Shown piece after piece: positions 49,984 through 58,785 of a stretch of 60,137 nucleotides of DNA. This DNA is from Clostridia bacterium (GTDB taxonomy: Bacteria; Bacillota; Clostridia; Christensenellales; Aristaeellaceae), in contig JAFXQO010000038.1 in the NCBI GenBank assembly GCA_017527065.1, positions 1 through 60,137 on the forward strand, given 5' to 3'. The notes under the pieces were generated by a model, which was given only the letters and a program-made list of their open reading frames with translations, made no database searches and was not told the DNA's origin. How positions within the stretch are numbered: the first letter of the stretch is position 1; each line of letters opens with the position of its first letter. Position numbers and translations under genes: made by a program.

Positions 49984-52004
49984 CGAGAGATTACAGAAAC
50001 CCGGCCGCCGACGCCTGGTATCGGGCGATCACGGCTCAGCCGGCGGACTTTCCCTTCTCGTTCTGTTATGACGGGGCGCGCTATAACGGCTTCCCGGCGG
50101 ACAGGTTCCGCCTCCTGAGCCGCGAAGCGCGGGAGGAGGGGGAGAAGTGGACGGCCGATCTTTCCTTCCGGCTGGACGACGCGCTGAAGGTACGCCTTCT
50201 TTGCGCCCACTACCCGCTCTACGGCGCGACGGAGTGGACGGTGTGGTTTGAAAACGACGGCGCGCGGGACAGCGGCGTGATCTCCGGGGCGGAGACCGTC
50301 CTGCGCTTTCCGGGCGCGTATCCCGCCCTCAAGGGCATTTTGGGGGACAATACCAACTGGTATCGCCCCTACTGCCTGGACGTGGGCGCGCAGCCGCGGT
50401 CTTTCGAGTCCAACAGCGGCCGGGCAACCCACGTCTACTTCCCCTATTTCAACCTGGAATGCGGCGACGGCGGCGTCATGCTGGCCATCGGCTGGGCCGG
50501 CACCTGGCGCGCCGGCTTCCGCTACGACGCCGCCCGCGGCGAGACCGAATACCGGGCGCGCTCGGTGGGCGGACTGCATACGCGCCTCAGGCCCGGCGAG
50601 CGCATCCGCACGGCGCTGTTCGTCTGCGCGCGCTACCGGGTGCGAAACGAGCACTACGCCACGAACTACTGGCGCAGCTTCTTCATCCGCCACAACCTGC
50701 CCAGGGCGGACGCCACCGGCGCGCCGCTTCTGCCCTTCTCCACCGCCTGCCTTGCCAGCGACACCGGGCTGCCCAATTCGGACGGCAGCATCTCCGAGCG
50801 GTCCTTCACCTGGCGGCCCAGCCTGGAGAAGATGATCGCCGAGGACGTGAAGACCGACTTCCGCTGGTTCGACGCCGGCTGGTACGTGGCCCCGGACGGC
50901 TCCAGCCCGGAGAGCGACTGGTGGGGCAGCGTGGGCACCTGGACGCTGGACGAGGCCAAGTGGCCGGGCGGGAGCTTCCGCGAATCCACCGACTTCGCCC
51001 GGGAACACGGCATGAAGACCCTCATGTGGTTCGAGCCGGAGCGCGTGACCGACCCCGAGTCGCTGGCGAAGAACTGGGGCTACGACCCCGCCTGGGCCAT
51101 CCGTCGGGGCGACGGGCGCGTGATCTCCAACAACATCGGCGACCCGGCGTGCCTGCGCTGGACCCTCGACCGCATCGAGAAGACGCTCCGGGACAACCGC
51201 GTGGAGATGTATCGCGAGGACAACAACAGCGACCAAGCCGCCCTCTGGAACGACCTGGACGCGCGGGAAGGCGAGGACCGGCGCGGCATGACCGAGTGCC
51301 GCTTCATCGACGCCCACTACCGCATGTGGGACGAGCTCATCGCCACCACCCTCAGCTACGGCGGCTGCGGCTTCGTGGATTCCTGCGCCAGCGGCGGCGG
51401 CCGCAACGACCTGGAATCCCTGCGGCGGGGCATCCCGCTGCTGCGCAGCGACTACGACCGCACCTCCACCGCCATCCGCCTGTCCATGACCACCGCGTTC
51501 AACCGCTGGGTGCCCTTCTGCGGCGCGAACAACAAGGAAAAGCGCGGCCAGCTGGACCCCACCGGCACGCTGGACATGTATGTGTGGCGCGCCTCCTACC
51601 TGCCGGTGATGAACGTGGATTCCCAGTACGCGCAGGATCCCGATCAGGATTTCGACATCCTGCGCCGGGGCCTTCGCGAGTGGAAGAGGCTGAACCGGTT
51701 CCTGCTGAAGGAGTTCTACCCCCTCACCCCCTGGCACACCGAGGGGGAGACCACGGGCTTCACCGCCTTCGCCTGGTACGATCCGGAGGAGCGGGCCGGG
51801 GCGCTGCTGGCCTTCCGGCAGGAGAAATGCCGGGAGAACGCGCTGACGCTGCCGCTTCCGTTCCTGGAGGCGGGAAAGACCTGCCTGCTGACCGACGAGG
51901 ACACGGGCGAGGAGATCAGCGCGGCGAGCGATGAGGAGATTGCGCTGACATTCGGGGAGCCGAGGACGGCGAGGCTGCTGTGGATCAAAGTGAAAGACAA
52001 ATGA
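49980..52004 (+). CDS. GH36 glycoside hydrolase (alpha-galactosidase-like)
   Basis: This 674-residue glycosidase has the GH36 catalytic barrel (about 270-590). It has WFDAGWYVAP, GTWTLDEAKWPGG, MKTLMWFEPERV, the likely nucleophile Asp414 in MYREDNN and the acid/base Asp477 in SCASGGGRND. No signal peptide is seen, so it acts on imported oligosaccharides. AAGGAG sits 8 nt before ATG 49980; the longer ORF from 49932 lies inside the previous gene. GH36 includes alpha-galactosidases and alpha-N-acetylgalactosaminidases, which cannot be separated here. It is the last gene of the sugar-acid operon. Confidence 0.9.
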   Translation: MTRDYRNPAADAWYRAITAQPADFPFSFCYDGARYNGFPADRFRLLSREAREEGEKWTADLSFRLDDALKVRLLCAHYPLYGATEWTVWFENDGARDSGVISGAETVLRFPGAYPALKGILGDNTNWYRPYCLDVGAQPRSFESNSGRATHVYFPYFNLECGDGGVMLAIGWAGTWRAGFRYDAARGETEYRARSVGGLHTRLRPGERIRTALFVCARYRVRNEHYATNYWRSFFIRHNLPRADATGAPLLPFSTACLASDTGLPNSDGSISERSFTWRPSLEKMIAEDVKTDFRWFDAGWYVAPDGSSPESDWWGSVGTWTLDEAKWPGGSFRESTDFAREHGMKTLMWFEPERVTDPESLAKNWGYDPAWAIRRGDGRVISNNIGDPACLRWTLDRIEKTLRDNRVEMYREDNNSDQAALWNDLDAREGEDRRGMTECRFIDAHYRMWDELIATTLSYGGCGFVDSCASGGGRNDLESLRRGIPLLRSDYDRTSTAIRLSMTTAFNRWVPFCGANNKEKRGQLDPTGTLDMYVWRASYLPVMNVDSQYAQDPDQDFDILRRGLREWKRLNRFLLKEFYPLTPWHTEGETTGFTAFAWYDPEERAGALLAFRQEKCRENALTLPLPFLEAGKTCLLTDEDTGEEISAASDEEIALTFGEPRTARLLWIKVKDK

Positions 52005-52026
52005 GACGAACCGGCCCGCGCGCCGC

Positions 52027-52056
52027 TTGACGGCCTCGCGCGGGCCATGCTATAAT
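52027..52056 (+). promoter_or_regulatory. Promoter for the attenuated ABC exporter
   Basis: TTGACG (52027-52032), 18 nt and TATAAT (52051-52056) with a TGC extension. It leaves a 200-nt leader before the ABC gene. Confidence 0.8.
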
Positions 52057-52100
52057 CTGGACACACCGAGAAAGGACGCGCACTGCGCGCGGCGATTGCC

Positions 52101-52142
52101 ATGCGATGCTATTGCAATTATAAGCCCTACATCATCGGGTAA
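52101..52142 (+). CDS. Putative leader peptide (13 residues)
   Basis: ATG 52101 to TAA 52142 encodes MRCYCNYKPYIIG. There is no good Shine-Dalgarno directly in front; AAAGGA at 52071-52076 would better fit a CTG at 52083 in the same frame, giving six more residues. The ORF ends at the first base of a long inverted repeat, the placement expected for ribosome-mediated attenuation. Confidence 0.5.
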   Translation: MRCYCNYKPYIIG

Positions 52143-52225
52143 CCGCGAAGAGCGCTTTTTAACTGCCTAAAAGGCTGGCTTTGCCATGCCTTCTGGGTTT
52201 GTGTGGCTCTTTGCGGTATTATTAT
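52142..52225 (+). promoter_or_regulatory. Attenuator-like stem loops before the ABC exporter
   Basis: ACCGCGAAGAGC (52142-52153) pairs with GCTCTTTGCGGT (52206-52217) along 12 bp with one G-T, followed by ATTATTAT. Inside are competing stems: GCCT-AAA-AGGC (52165-52175) against AAGGCTGGC with GCCATGCCTT (52171-52192). A ribosome stalled in the leader peptide would block the first arm of the terminator-like stem. This matches antibiotic-induced attenuation schemes, but no induction is known here. Confidence 0.6.
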
Positions 52226-52263
52226 GCCCATTTGAACCGCATAAAGGACAGGAGGCTCTGTTT

Positions 52264-54027
52264 ATGTTTAAGGCGCTGCGATTCTTCGCTTATTACGGCT
52301 GGAAATACGACAAACTCTATGTCATCGAGAAGATACTCTGCCAGCTGACCGGCGCGCTGGTGCCGCTCGCCGCGGCGCTCATGCCCAAGCTCATCATTGA
52401 CGAGCTGATGAACGCGGGGCGGCCGGAGCGGCTGGCGCTGTATGTCGGCGCGCTGGCGGGCTACGTTTTTCTTTCCGACGCGGTTTCCGGGTTTCTGAAC
52501 AGGGATTCCTTTTCCCACCGCCTGCGCGTGGACGCCGAGTTCGGCCTGGCGCTTCACGCCCGGCAGGCCCGGGCCGACCTGGCCACGCTGGAGGATCCGG
52601 CCTATCTCGACCTGCGCAGGAAGGCGGAAAAGTTCATCACCTGCGATTACCACGGCTTCGGCTACCTGCTGGACTGCGCCCTGGACATCGCCGGGCAGGC
52701 CGTCAGCCTGGCGGGCCTGTCCGCGATGGTCTTTGCGTTGAACGGCTGGCTGCCGCCCCTGTTCGCCGCGCTGAGCGCGCTGGCGGCGCTGGCCGAGCTG
52801 CGCGCGAAGAAAAAAGCCATGGCGATGTACGACGGCATCGTCCAGGCGGAGCGCGGCTGGTCCTATTACGCGGGGCTTTTCGGCGATTTCCGGTTCGGCA
52901 AGGAGATCCGGCTGAACGGCATCGGGGCCTGGCTGACCGCCCGGGAGCGCCGCTTCTGCGGCGCGGCCATCGCCGGGATGAAAGCGCAAAACGATCTGTA
53001 CATCCGCGCCGACGTGGCGGGCGCTGCGTGCCGCTTCGCCCAGCAAGGCGCGGCCTATGCGCTGCTGTGCGCCGCGGTGTTGAAGGGCGCGGTGGGCATC
53101 GGCGATTTCGCCATGCTGCTGGCCGCGATCACGGCGATGGGCGCGGCGATCCGCCGCGCGATGAACAGCGCGGTGGAGATTCGCGCCTACGATCATTATT
53201 TCGACGCCGTGGAGGATTACCTGAACACGCCCGCCCGCCTGCGCGAAGGGCCGTGCCGTCCGCTGCCGGCAGGCCAACGGCGCATCGAATTCCGCGACGT
53301 GGGCTTCCGCTATCCGGGCCAGGAGGACTGGGCGCTGCGCCATGTGAGCCTGATCCTTGAACCGGGCGAGAAGCTGGCCGTCGTGGGCGAGAACGGCGCG
53401 GGCAAGACCACGTTCGTGAAGCTGCTCACGCGCCTCTATGACCCGACCGAGGGGCAGATCCTGCTGGACGGCGTCGACATCCGAACGCTTGACCCGGACG
53501 CCTACATGGGCTTGTTCGGCACGGTGTTTCAGGATTTCAGGCTGTTCTCCTTCTCGCTGAAGGACAATGTGGCCCTGGGCAGGGACATGACGGACGCCGC
53601 AGCCGAGGCGCTTCTGCGGCGCGCGGGGCTGGGCGGGCGGCTGGATTCGCTGCCGGAGGGCGTCCATACCTTCGTGAACCGCGAGTTTGACGAACACGGC
53701 TTCGAGCCTTCCGGCGGCGAGGCGCAGAAGATCGCGCTGGCGCGGGCGCTGGGCCGCGAGGCGTCCGTGCTGGTGCTGGACGAGCCCACCGCCGCGCTCG
53801 ATCCAAAGGCGGAATATGAAATGTACGCGAATCTGACGGAACTGGCCGCAGGCCGCAGCGCTGTGTTCATCTCCCACCGGCTGGCCTCGGCGCGCCTTTG
53901 CGACCGGGTCGCCGTGTTTTCAAAGGGCAGGCTGGTGGAATGCGGCACGCACGGCGCGCTGCTGTCCCAGGGCGGCGTCTACGCGGCGCTTTACGGCATG
54001 CAGGCGCAGTTTTACGACAAGGAATAA
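52264..54027 (+). CDS. ABC exporter (half-transporter) under leader control
   Basis: This 587-residue protein has membrane helices (about 15-320) and an ATPase domain with GENGAGKTTFVKLL, the signature PSGGEAQKIALARAL and VLVLDEPTAALD, plus SHRLAS. The signature carries P-S-G-G-E where the usual form is L-S-G-G-Q, a common variant in some peptide or drug exporters. ATG 52264 is 9 nt after AGGAGG; the ORF from 52186 lies in the leader and is rejected. The leader suggests induction by a ribosome-targeting compound. Homodimerisation is likely. It ends at a 13-bp terminator. Confidence 0.88.
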   Translation: MFKALRFFAYYGWKYDKLYVIEKILCQLTGALVPLAAALMPKLIIDELMNAGRPERLALYVGALAGYVFLSDAVSGFLNRDSFSHRLRVDAEFGLALHARQARADLATLEDPAYLDLRRKAEKFITCDYHGFGYLLDCALDIAGQAVSLAGLSAMVFALNGWLPPLFAALSALAALAELRAKKKAMAMYDGIVQAERGWSYYAGLFGDFRFGKEIRLNGIGAWLTARERRFCGAAIAGMKAQNDLYIRADVAGAACRFAQQGAAYALLCAAVLKGAVGIGDFAMLLAAITAMGAAIRRAMNSAVEIRAYDHYFDAVEDYLNTPARLREGPCRPLPAGQRRIEFRDVGFRYPGQEDWALRHVSLILEPGEKLAVVGENGAGKTTFVKLLTRLYDPTEGQILLDGVDIRTLDPDAYMGLFGTVFQDFRLFSFSLKDNVALGRDMTDAAAEALLRRAGLGGRLDSLPEGVHTFVNREFDEHGFEPSGGEAQKIALARALGREASVLVLDEPTAALDPKAEYEMYANLTELAAGRSAVFISHRLASARLCDRVAVFSKGRLVECGTHGALLSQGGVYAALYGMQAQFYDKE

Positions 54028-54044
54028 CCGGCGATAAAAGAATT

Positions 54045-54086
54045 CGGCCGCGGCGCTCGATTCCTGAGCGCCGCGGCCGGTTTTCC
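54045..54086. terminator. Bidirectional terminator between ABC exporter and pyrI
   Basis: CGGCCGCGGCGCT (54045-54057) pairs perfectly with AGCGCCGCGGCCG (54067-54079), followed by GTTTTCC on the plus strand and AATTCTTTTAT on the minus strand. Confidence 0.9.
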
Positions 54087-54097
54087 ATGCGGTTTTT

Positions 54098-54517
54098 TTA
54101 CTGAGATACCTTCGTCTCGCAGTACAAACACCGGTATACCTTGTTCTTCCGGTCGGTCAGCTTGAACACGTGGTCGATGGAGCGCTCCACCGAGGTGATG
54201 CAGCGGGGGTTCTTGCAGCGGATGACGTTCACCAGCCGCTCGGGCATGTCGATGCGGCGCTTCTCCACCAGCTCGCCGTTGCGGATGATGTTCACGGTGA
54301 CGCCGGGATCCACGAAGCCCAGCACGTCGAAGTCGATGGATATGTCCGAGTCGATCTTGATGATGTCCTTCTTGCCGGTGCGGTGGCTCACGGCGTTCTT
54401 GATGATGGCCACGGAGGCGTCCAGCGCGTCCAGGCGCAGCAGCTCGTAGATGCGCATGCCCCGCCCGGCGGTGATGTGGTCGATGACGATGCCGTTCTGG
54501 ATGGCGTCTATGTTCAT
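54098..54517 (-). CDS. pyrI: Aspartate carbamoyltransferase regulatory subunit
   Basis: PyrI binds CTP/ATP and controls the catalytic PyrB in the ATCase holoenzyme. From ATG 54517 the protein is 139 residues. It contains the N-terminal allosteric domain ([15 protein letters not shown]) and the C-terminal zinc domain with [11 protein letters not shown] and YRCLYCETK. The ATG overlaps the pyrB stop as ATGA; upstream in-frame sequence to 54661 is pyrB coding and is rejected. The separate regulatory chain makes this the allosteric class of ATCase. Confidence 0.95.
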   Translation of the reverse strand: MNIDAIQNGIVIDHITAGRGMRIYELLRLDALDASVAIIKNAVSHRTGKKDIIKIDSDISIDFDVLGFVDPGVTVNIIRNGELVEKRRIDMPERLVNVIRCKNPRCITSVERSIDHVFKLTDRKNKVYRCLYCETKVSQ

Positions 54518-55437
54518 TGCGCGGCCTCCTTCAAGAGCTTCATGATCAGCGCCATGCGCATGTACTTGCCGTTGAGCACCTGCTTGAAGTAGCAGGCGCG
54601 GGGGTCGGCGTCCACGTCGGCGGCGATCTCGTTCACCCGGGGCAGCGGATGCATCACGCACAGGTCCTTCTTCGCGGCTCTGAGCTTGGCGGCGTCCAGG
54701 ATGTAGCTGTCCTTCAGGCGCAGGTAATCCTCCTCGTTGAAGAAGCGCTCGCGCTGCACGCGGGTCATGTAGAGCACGTCCAGCCGCGGCAGGGCGGCTT
54801 CCAGGTCGGTGGTCTGGTCGTAGGGGATGCCCCTCTCCCGCAGCACGTCCTTTTTCACGTAGCTGGGCAGCTTCAGTTCCTCCGGCGAGATCAGCACGAA
54901 CCGGTTATCCGGATAGCGGGCCATGGCGTTGATAAGGCTGTGCACCGTGCGGCCGAATTTGAGGTCGCCGCACAGGCCGATGGTGAGACCGGAGAACGCG
55001 CCCTTCTCCCGACGGATGGTCAGAAGGTCCGCCATGGTCTGGGTGGGGTGGCAGTGGCCGCCGTCGCCGGCGTTGATGACCGGAATGGAGGCCGCGTTCG
55101 CCGCCACCAGCGCCGCGCCTTCCTTGGGATGGCGCATGGCGATGATGTCCGCGTAGCAGGAGACGGTGCGGGCGGTGTCGGCCACGCTCTCGCCCTTGGA
55201 GGCGGAGGAGGTGGCCGCGTCGGTCACGGAGAGCACATTGCCGCCCAATTCGTACATGGCCGCCTCAAAGCTCAGCCGCGTGCGGGTGGAGGGCTCGAAG
55301 AACAGCGTGGCAAGCTTTTTGCCGGCGCAGGCCCGCGCGTAACCGGCGGGGCGCTCGATGATGTCCTGGGCGGTGGCGATCAGCTCTTCGATCTCTTCGG
55401 TGCTCAGGTCGAGTATGTCGATGACGCTGCGCTTCAC
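54514..55437 (-). CDS. pyrB: Aspartate carbamoyltransferase catalytic subunit
   Basis: PyrB carbamoylates aspartate, the second step of UMP synthesis. It has 307 residues. Carbamoyl-phosphate motif [13 protein letters not shown], the [14 protein letters not shown] loop, [13 protein letters not shown], and the aspartate-site [10 protein letters not shown] are intact. It overlaps pyrE (ATGA at 55434-55437) and pyrI (ATGA at 54514-54517), so pyrE-pyrB-pyrI is a tightly coupled operon. The order with pyrE first is unusual compared with the Bacillus pyr operon. Confidence 0.96.
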   Translation of the reverse strand: MKRSVIDILDLSTEEIEELIATAQDIIERPAGYARACAGKKLATLFFEPSTRTRLSFEAAMYELGGNVLSVTDAATSSASKGESVADTARTVSCYADIIAMRHPKEGAALVAANAASIPVINAGDGGHCHPTQTMADLLTIRREKGAFSGLTIGLCGDLKFGRTVHSLINAMARYPDNRFVLISPEELKLPSYVKKDVLRERGIPYDQTTDLEAALPRLDVLYMTRVQRERFFNEEDYLRLKDSYILDAAKLRAAKKDLCVMHPLPRVNEIAADVDADPRACYFKQVLNGKYMRMALIMKLLKEAAQ

Positions 55438-56075
55438 TTTTCGCTCCCTCCGATCCAGCTCTCGTCGGAGGGATTGTTCCGGAAGGCGATCAGCCGCTCC
55501 ACGTCCTCCGGGGCGATGTAGCCTTCCTCGGCGGCGACGGCGACGACGGTGTCGAAATTGGTGAGGGAGGTGTTCTCAACCCGCGCCTCGGCCAGCCGGT
55601 CGAGGCCCTTTTGCATGCCGTAAGTGAATATGCTCACGATGCCCAGCACGCGGGCGCCGGCTTCCCGCAGCGCGCTGACCGCCTCGATCACGCTGCCGCC
55701 GGTGGAGATGAGGTCCTCCACCACGACCACCTTCTGGCCGGGCTCCAATTTGCCTTCGATCTGGTTCTGGCGGCCGTGGTCCTTCGCGCCGGAGCGCACG
55801 TAGCCCATGGGCAGGTTCAGGATGTGCGCCACGATGGCGGCGTGGGCGATGCCCGCGGTGGCGGTGCCCATGAGCACCTCCACATCGGGGTATTTGTCCT
55901 GGATCAGCCGGGCCAGGCCCCCCTCGATGTCCGCGCGCACGGCGGGGGCGGTGAGGGTGAGGCGATTGTCGCAGTAGATGGGGGATTTGATGCCGCTGGC
56001 CCAGGTAAAGGGTTCCTCCGGACGCAGGAACACGGCCTTGATGGACAGAAGATCCTTGGCGATGAGTCGCTCCAT
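55434..56075 (-). CDS. pyrE: Orotate phosphoribosyltransferase
   Basis: PyrE converts orotate and PRPP into OMP. The protein is 213 residues with TASGIK-like [14 protein letters not shown], the PRPP loop [13 protein letters not shown] and [18 protein letters not shown] precedes ATG 56075. It follows the exported foldase gene by 19 nt, and its stop overlaps pyrB by ATGA. PyrF, PyrC and PyrD are not in the window. Confidence 0.95.
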   Translation of the reverse strand: MERLIAKDLLSIKAVFLRPEEPFTWASGIKSPIYCDNRLTLTAPAVRADIEGGLARLIQDKYPDVEVLMGTATAGIAHAAIVAHILNLPMGYVRSGAKDHGRQNQIEGKLEPGQKVVVVEDLISTGGSVIEAVSALREAGARVLGIVSIFTYGMQKGLDRLAEARVENTSLTNFDTVVAVAAEEGYIAPEDVERLIAFRNNPSDESWIGGSEK

Positions 56076-56094
56076 AACGCTGTTCTCCTTATTT

Positions 56095-57375
56095 TCAACC
56101 CACGGCTTCTTCCGACGCCGCGGCGCTTTCGTAGGTCAGCCTGTCGGGCCAGCAGGCGATCTCCGCCGCGTCGACGGCGGCCTGGACGGCCTCCTCGATG
56201 GCCTTTTCCTCCAGAGTCTCCAGCGCGCCGGCCTCCAGGCCCTCGCGCACCTCCTCCAGCGGCACCGCGCCGGGGGTCAGCGCCGCGCTGTAGAGGATCA
56301 GGTGGATGCCGTAGCCCGTCAGCACCGGGTCGCTCACGTCGCCCACGTTTTTCAGGGCCATGGCGGCGTCGCGGAAGTTGGGCTCCCACATGGCGCTGTC
56401 CGCGGACACGTAATAGCCCTTGGACATGTAGGGCTCGTTCTTCATGCCGGGATCCTCGCCGTATTCCTCCATCAGCGCCATGAAGTCCTCGCCCGCGTCG
56501 ATGCGGTCTCGGATCTCGAGAACCCGTGCCATCAGGTCGGCGCACAGGGCGTCGATTTCCGCCTCGATGGCCTCGTTCTCGGCGTTCAGGGCGCCGGCGT
56601 CCGCGCCGTCCGCCTCCAGCTCCTCTTTGATCTCCGCCTGACGGGTCTGCAGCTCGTAGAGGGTCTCCTGGGCGTCCTCGTCCAGCAGCAGCAGGATGTG
56701 ATAGACCGAGCGGAAGCCCTCGGGCACGTAGTAGATGTCGTTGCCGTACATCACGTCGTACTCAAACTGGGAGGCGTCCGCCTCGTAGCCGGCCTGCTGC
56801 GCGGCGACCTGCTCCTCGTACAGGGCCTGTATGGTCTCGTCCGTCACGGCGACGCCTTCGGCGGCGTGGGCGTAGAAGCGCTCGATGAGCGCGCTTTCCC
56901 GGATGGAGCGCTCGATGGACTCCGCCGTGTAGCCGTTTTCCGCCAGGAACTCGGCGGTGTGCGCCTCGATCTCCTCCGCCGTCATGCCGTCCAGGGTGAA
57001 GTATTCCACATACTGGGCCAGCAGGCTGTCGTAGGCCTCCTGGGCCTCGGCGGCGAAGCCGGCCAGCTCCTCCTCGTCGAAGGTGTCCAGGCCGAGCTTC
57101 CCGGCCTCGTCCAGCATGACGTAGTACTTGACGTAGTAGTCGGCGATCTCGCCCTGCAGGGTGGGGATCTGATCGGCCAGGCCGTAGGCCTCGTACAGGG
57201 CGGCGTAGTAGCTGAACTCGATCTGCGCGTCGGTCAGGGGCACTTCGCGCCCGTTGATGACGGCCAGTATGCCCTCCGGCGCTTCGGCTTCTTCGCCCGC
57301 CGCGAAGGAGAGGCTGCCCGCCAGCATGAAAAGGGCCGCCAGCAGGGCCAGGATGCGTTTTGGCGTGTTGGTCAT
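56095..57375 (-). CDS. Exported foldase/peptidyl-prolyl isomerase-like protein (SurA/PrsA type)
   Basis: This 426-residue protein begins with a signal peptide (1-26, [20 protein letters not shown]). No lipobox Cys is seen, so it is secreted and not a lipoprotein like PrsA. An N-terminal helical SurA-like domain is followed by a parvulin-type region ([47 protein letters not shown]). A Glu/Ala-rich coiled-coil insertion lies at about 225-265. GGAGG precedes ATG 57375; the longer start at 57423 is not supported. It is the first gene in the run that includes pyrE-B-I, an odd partnership. Confidence 0.85.
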   Translation of the reverse strand: MTNTPKRILALLAALFMLAGSLSFAAGEEAEAPEGILAVINGREVPLTDAQIEFSYYAALYEAYGLADQIPTLQGEIADYYVKYYVMLDEAGKLGLDTFDEEELAGFAAEAQEAYDSLLAQYVEYFTLDGMTAEEIEAHTAEFLAENGYTAESIERSIRESALIERFYAHAAEGVAVTDETIQALYEEQVAAQQAGYEADASQFEYDVMYGNDIYYVPEGFRSVYHILLLLDEDAQETLYELQTRQAEIKEELEADGADAGALNAENEAIEAEIDALCADLMARVLEIRDRIDAGEDFMALMEEYGEDPGMKNEPYMSKGYYVSADSAMWEPNFRDAAMALKNVGDVSDPVLTGYGIHLILYSAALTPGAVPLEEVREGLEAGALETLEEKAIEEAVQAAVDAAEIACWPDRLTYESAAASEEAVG

Positions 57376-57458
57376 GTAGGGAAAACCTCCTGATTCTGTG
57401 TCTATGACAGTATACCGCGCCATTGCGTCAAAAAGACGCCGCGTGGCAAAACAAACGG

Positions 57459-58604
57459 TTAATCCGCCTTCTCAAACACGGTCTCGCCGCCGATGATCGT
57501 GCGCTGAACCTGGAAGTCGGCGTCGGTGACGATGATGTCGGCGTCCTTTCCGGCTTCGAGGGAGCCCTTGCGGCCGTCCACGCCGATGGCGCGCGCCGGG
57601 TTGAGGGAGGCCATGCGCACGATCTGTTCCAGCGGCAGGTTCGTGTGGTCGCGCACGTTGCGAACGGCGTTGTTCAGCCGCAGCACGCTACCCGCGATGG
57701 TGCCGTCCTTCAGGCGGCATTCGATGCCCTTCACGAAGATGGGCTGGCCGCCCAACGTGTACTCGCCGTCCGCCAGGCCGCCCGCGCGGGTGCAGTCGGT
57801 GATGAGGATCAGGTTGTCGCCCTTCACCTTGGCCACCAGGCCGAACAGGTCGGCGCTGATGTGGAAGGTGTCCGCGATCATCTCGGTCATCACGCGGTCG
57901 TCGGCCAGCGCCGCGCCCACCACGCCGGGGTCCCGGTGGTTGAGGGGCGTCATGGCGTTGAACAGGTGCGTGGCGTGGCGCACGCCGGCCTCGACGCCCG
58001 CCTTGGCCTCCTCGTAGTTGGCGGCGGTATGGCCCATGGAGGCGCGCAGGTTGGTCCGGGCGGTCACCTCGCGGATGCAGTCCAGCGCGCCGGGCATTTC
58101 GGGGGCGATGGTGAACAGGCGGATGATGTCGCTGTTTTCGATGAGGAAATTGGCGTCGGCGGGCCGGATGTGCTCCACGGCCTGGGCGCCCTTCTTGGAG
58201 GGGTTGATGAAGGGACCCTCGGCGTTGACGCCCAGCATCTGCGCGCCGCGGGGGTTGTTCTCGCGCTTCGAGAGTTTCCTCACCGCGTCGAAGGCGCGCC
58301 TCAGTTCCGCGTAGGACACGGTCATGGTGGTGGGCAGCCAGGCCGTCACGCCGTTTCGCGCGATGCCTTCGGCCATCTTCACGAGGCCCTCCTCCGAGCC
58401 GTCGGAGGCGTCCTCGCCCAGGTAGCCGTGGATGTGTATGTCGATGAGGCCGGGGGACACGAAGCCGCCCTTCGCGTCGATGACCTCCGCGTCGCCGATC
58501 TGGTCCGTCGGGACGACGCCCTCGATCTTCTCGCCGAACAGCAGCGCCTTCCCCTCGACGATTTCGCCGGGCAGTATGATTTTTCCGTTCACAATCGCTT
58601 TCAT
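57459..58604 (-). CDS. nagA: N-acetylglucosamine-6-phosphate deacetylase
   Basis: NagA removes acetate from GlcNAc-6-phosphate in amino-sugar use and wall recycling. The protein is 381 residues with the metal motif DIHIHG, NAEGPFIN, MGHTAANYEEA, HATHLFNAMTPLNHRDPG and the catalytic Asp in ILITDCTRAGG. ATG 58604 follows AGAAAGGAAGAAG. It is monocistronic, with a consensus promoter; nagB is not in the window. Allantoinase-type deacetylases share the fold, but the LFNAM-NHRDPG pattern identifies NagA. Confidence 0.95.
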   Translation of the reverse strand: MKAIVNGKIILPGEIVEGKALLFGEKIEGVVPTDQIGDAEVIDAKGGFVSPGLIDIHIHGYLGEDASDGSEEGLVKMAEGIARNGVTAWLPTTMTVSYAELRRAFDAVRKLSKRENNPRGAQMLGVNAEGPFINPSKKGAQAVEHIRPADANFLIENSDIIRLFTIAPEMPGALDCIREVTARTNLRASMGHTAANYEEAKAGVEAGVRHATHLFNAMTPLNHRDPGVVGAALADDRVMTEMIADTFHISADLFGLVAKVKGDNLILITDCTRAGGLADGEYTLGGQPIFVKGIECRLKDGTIAGSVLRLNNAVRNVRDHTNLPLEQIVRMASLNPARAIGVDGRKGSLEAGKDADIIVTDADFQVQRTIIGGETVFEKAD

Positions 58605-58698
58605 AGCCGTCTTCTTCCTTTCTGGATTGCCGCTTGTCGCTATTCCGGGCGGCGCCGCGCCGGGCGTCCGCCGTGTTTTCGCATAGTCTCACAGCATG

Positions 58699-58727
58699 AG
58701 TATAACACAGGCGCGGGGCGGTGTCAA
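58699..58727 (-). promoter_or_regulatory. Promoter for nagA
   Basis: On the minus strand TTGACA (58727-58722), a 17-nt spacer and TATACT (58704-58699). The leader to the start is about 90 nt. Confidence 0.85.
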
Positions 58728-58764
58728 ACGCGAAAACCGGCCCGGCGCGTTTCTGCGCCGGGCC
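58728..58764 (-). terminator. Terminator after the peptidoglycan-binding gene
   Basis: GGCCCGGCGC (58739-58748) pairs with GCGCCGGGCC (58755-58764) around six bases. On the minus strand it is followed by GGTTTTCGC. It lies just upstream of the nagA promoter. Confidence 0.85.
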
Positions 58765-58785
58765 GGTCGGGTTTACCGGGGGGAA

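Noticed and set aside
52186-52263. Longer start of the ABC exporter at 52186
   Set aside because: It lies inside the attenuator stems; ATG 52264 has AGGAGG and a normal N-terminus.
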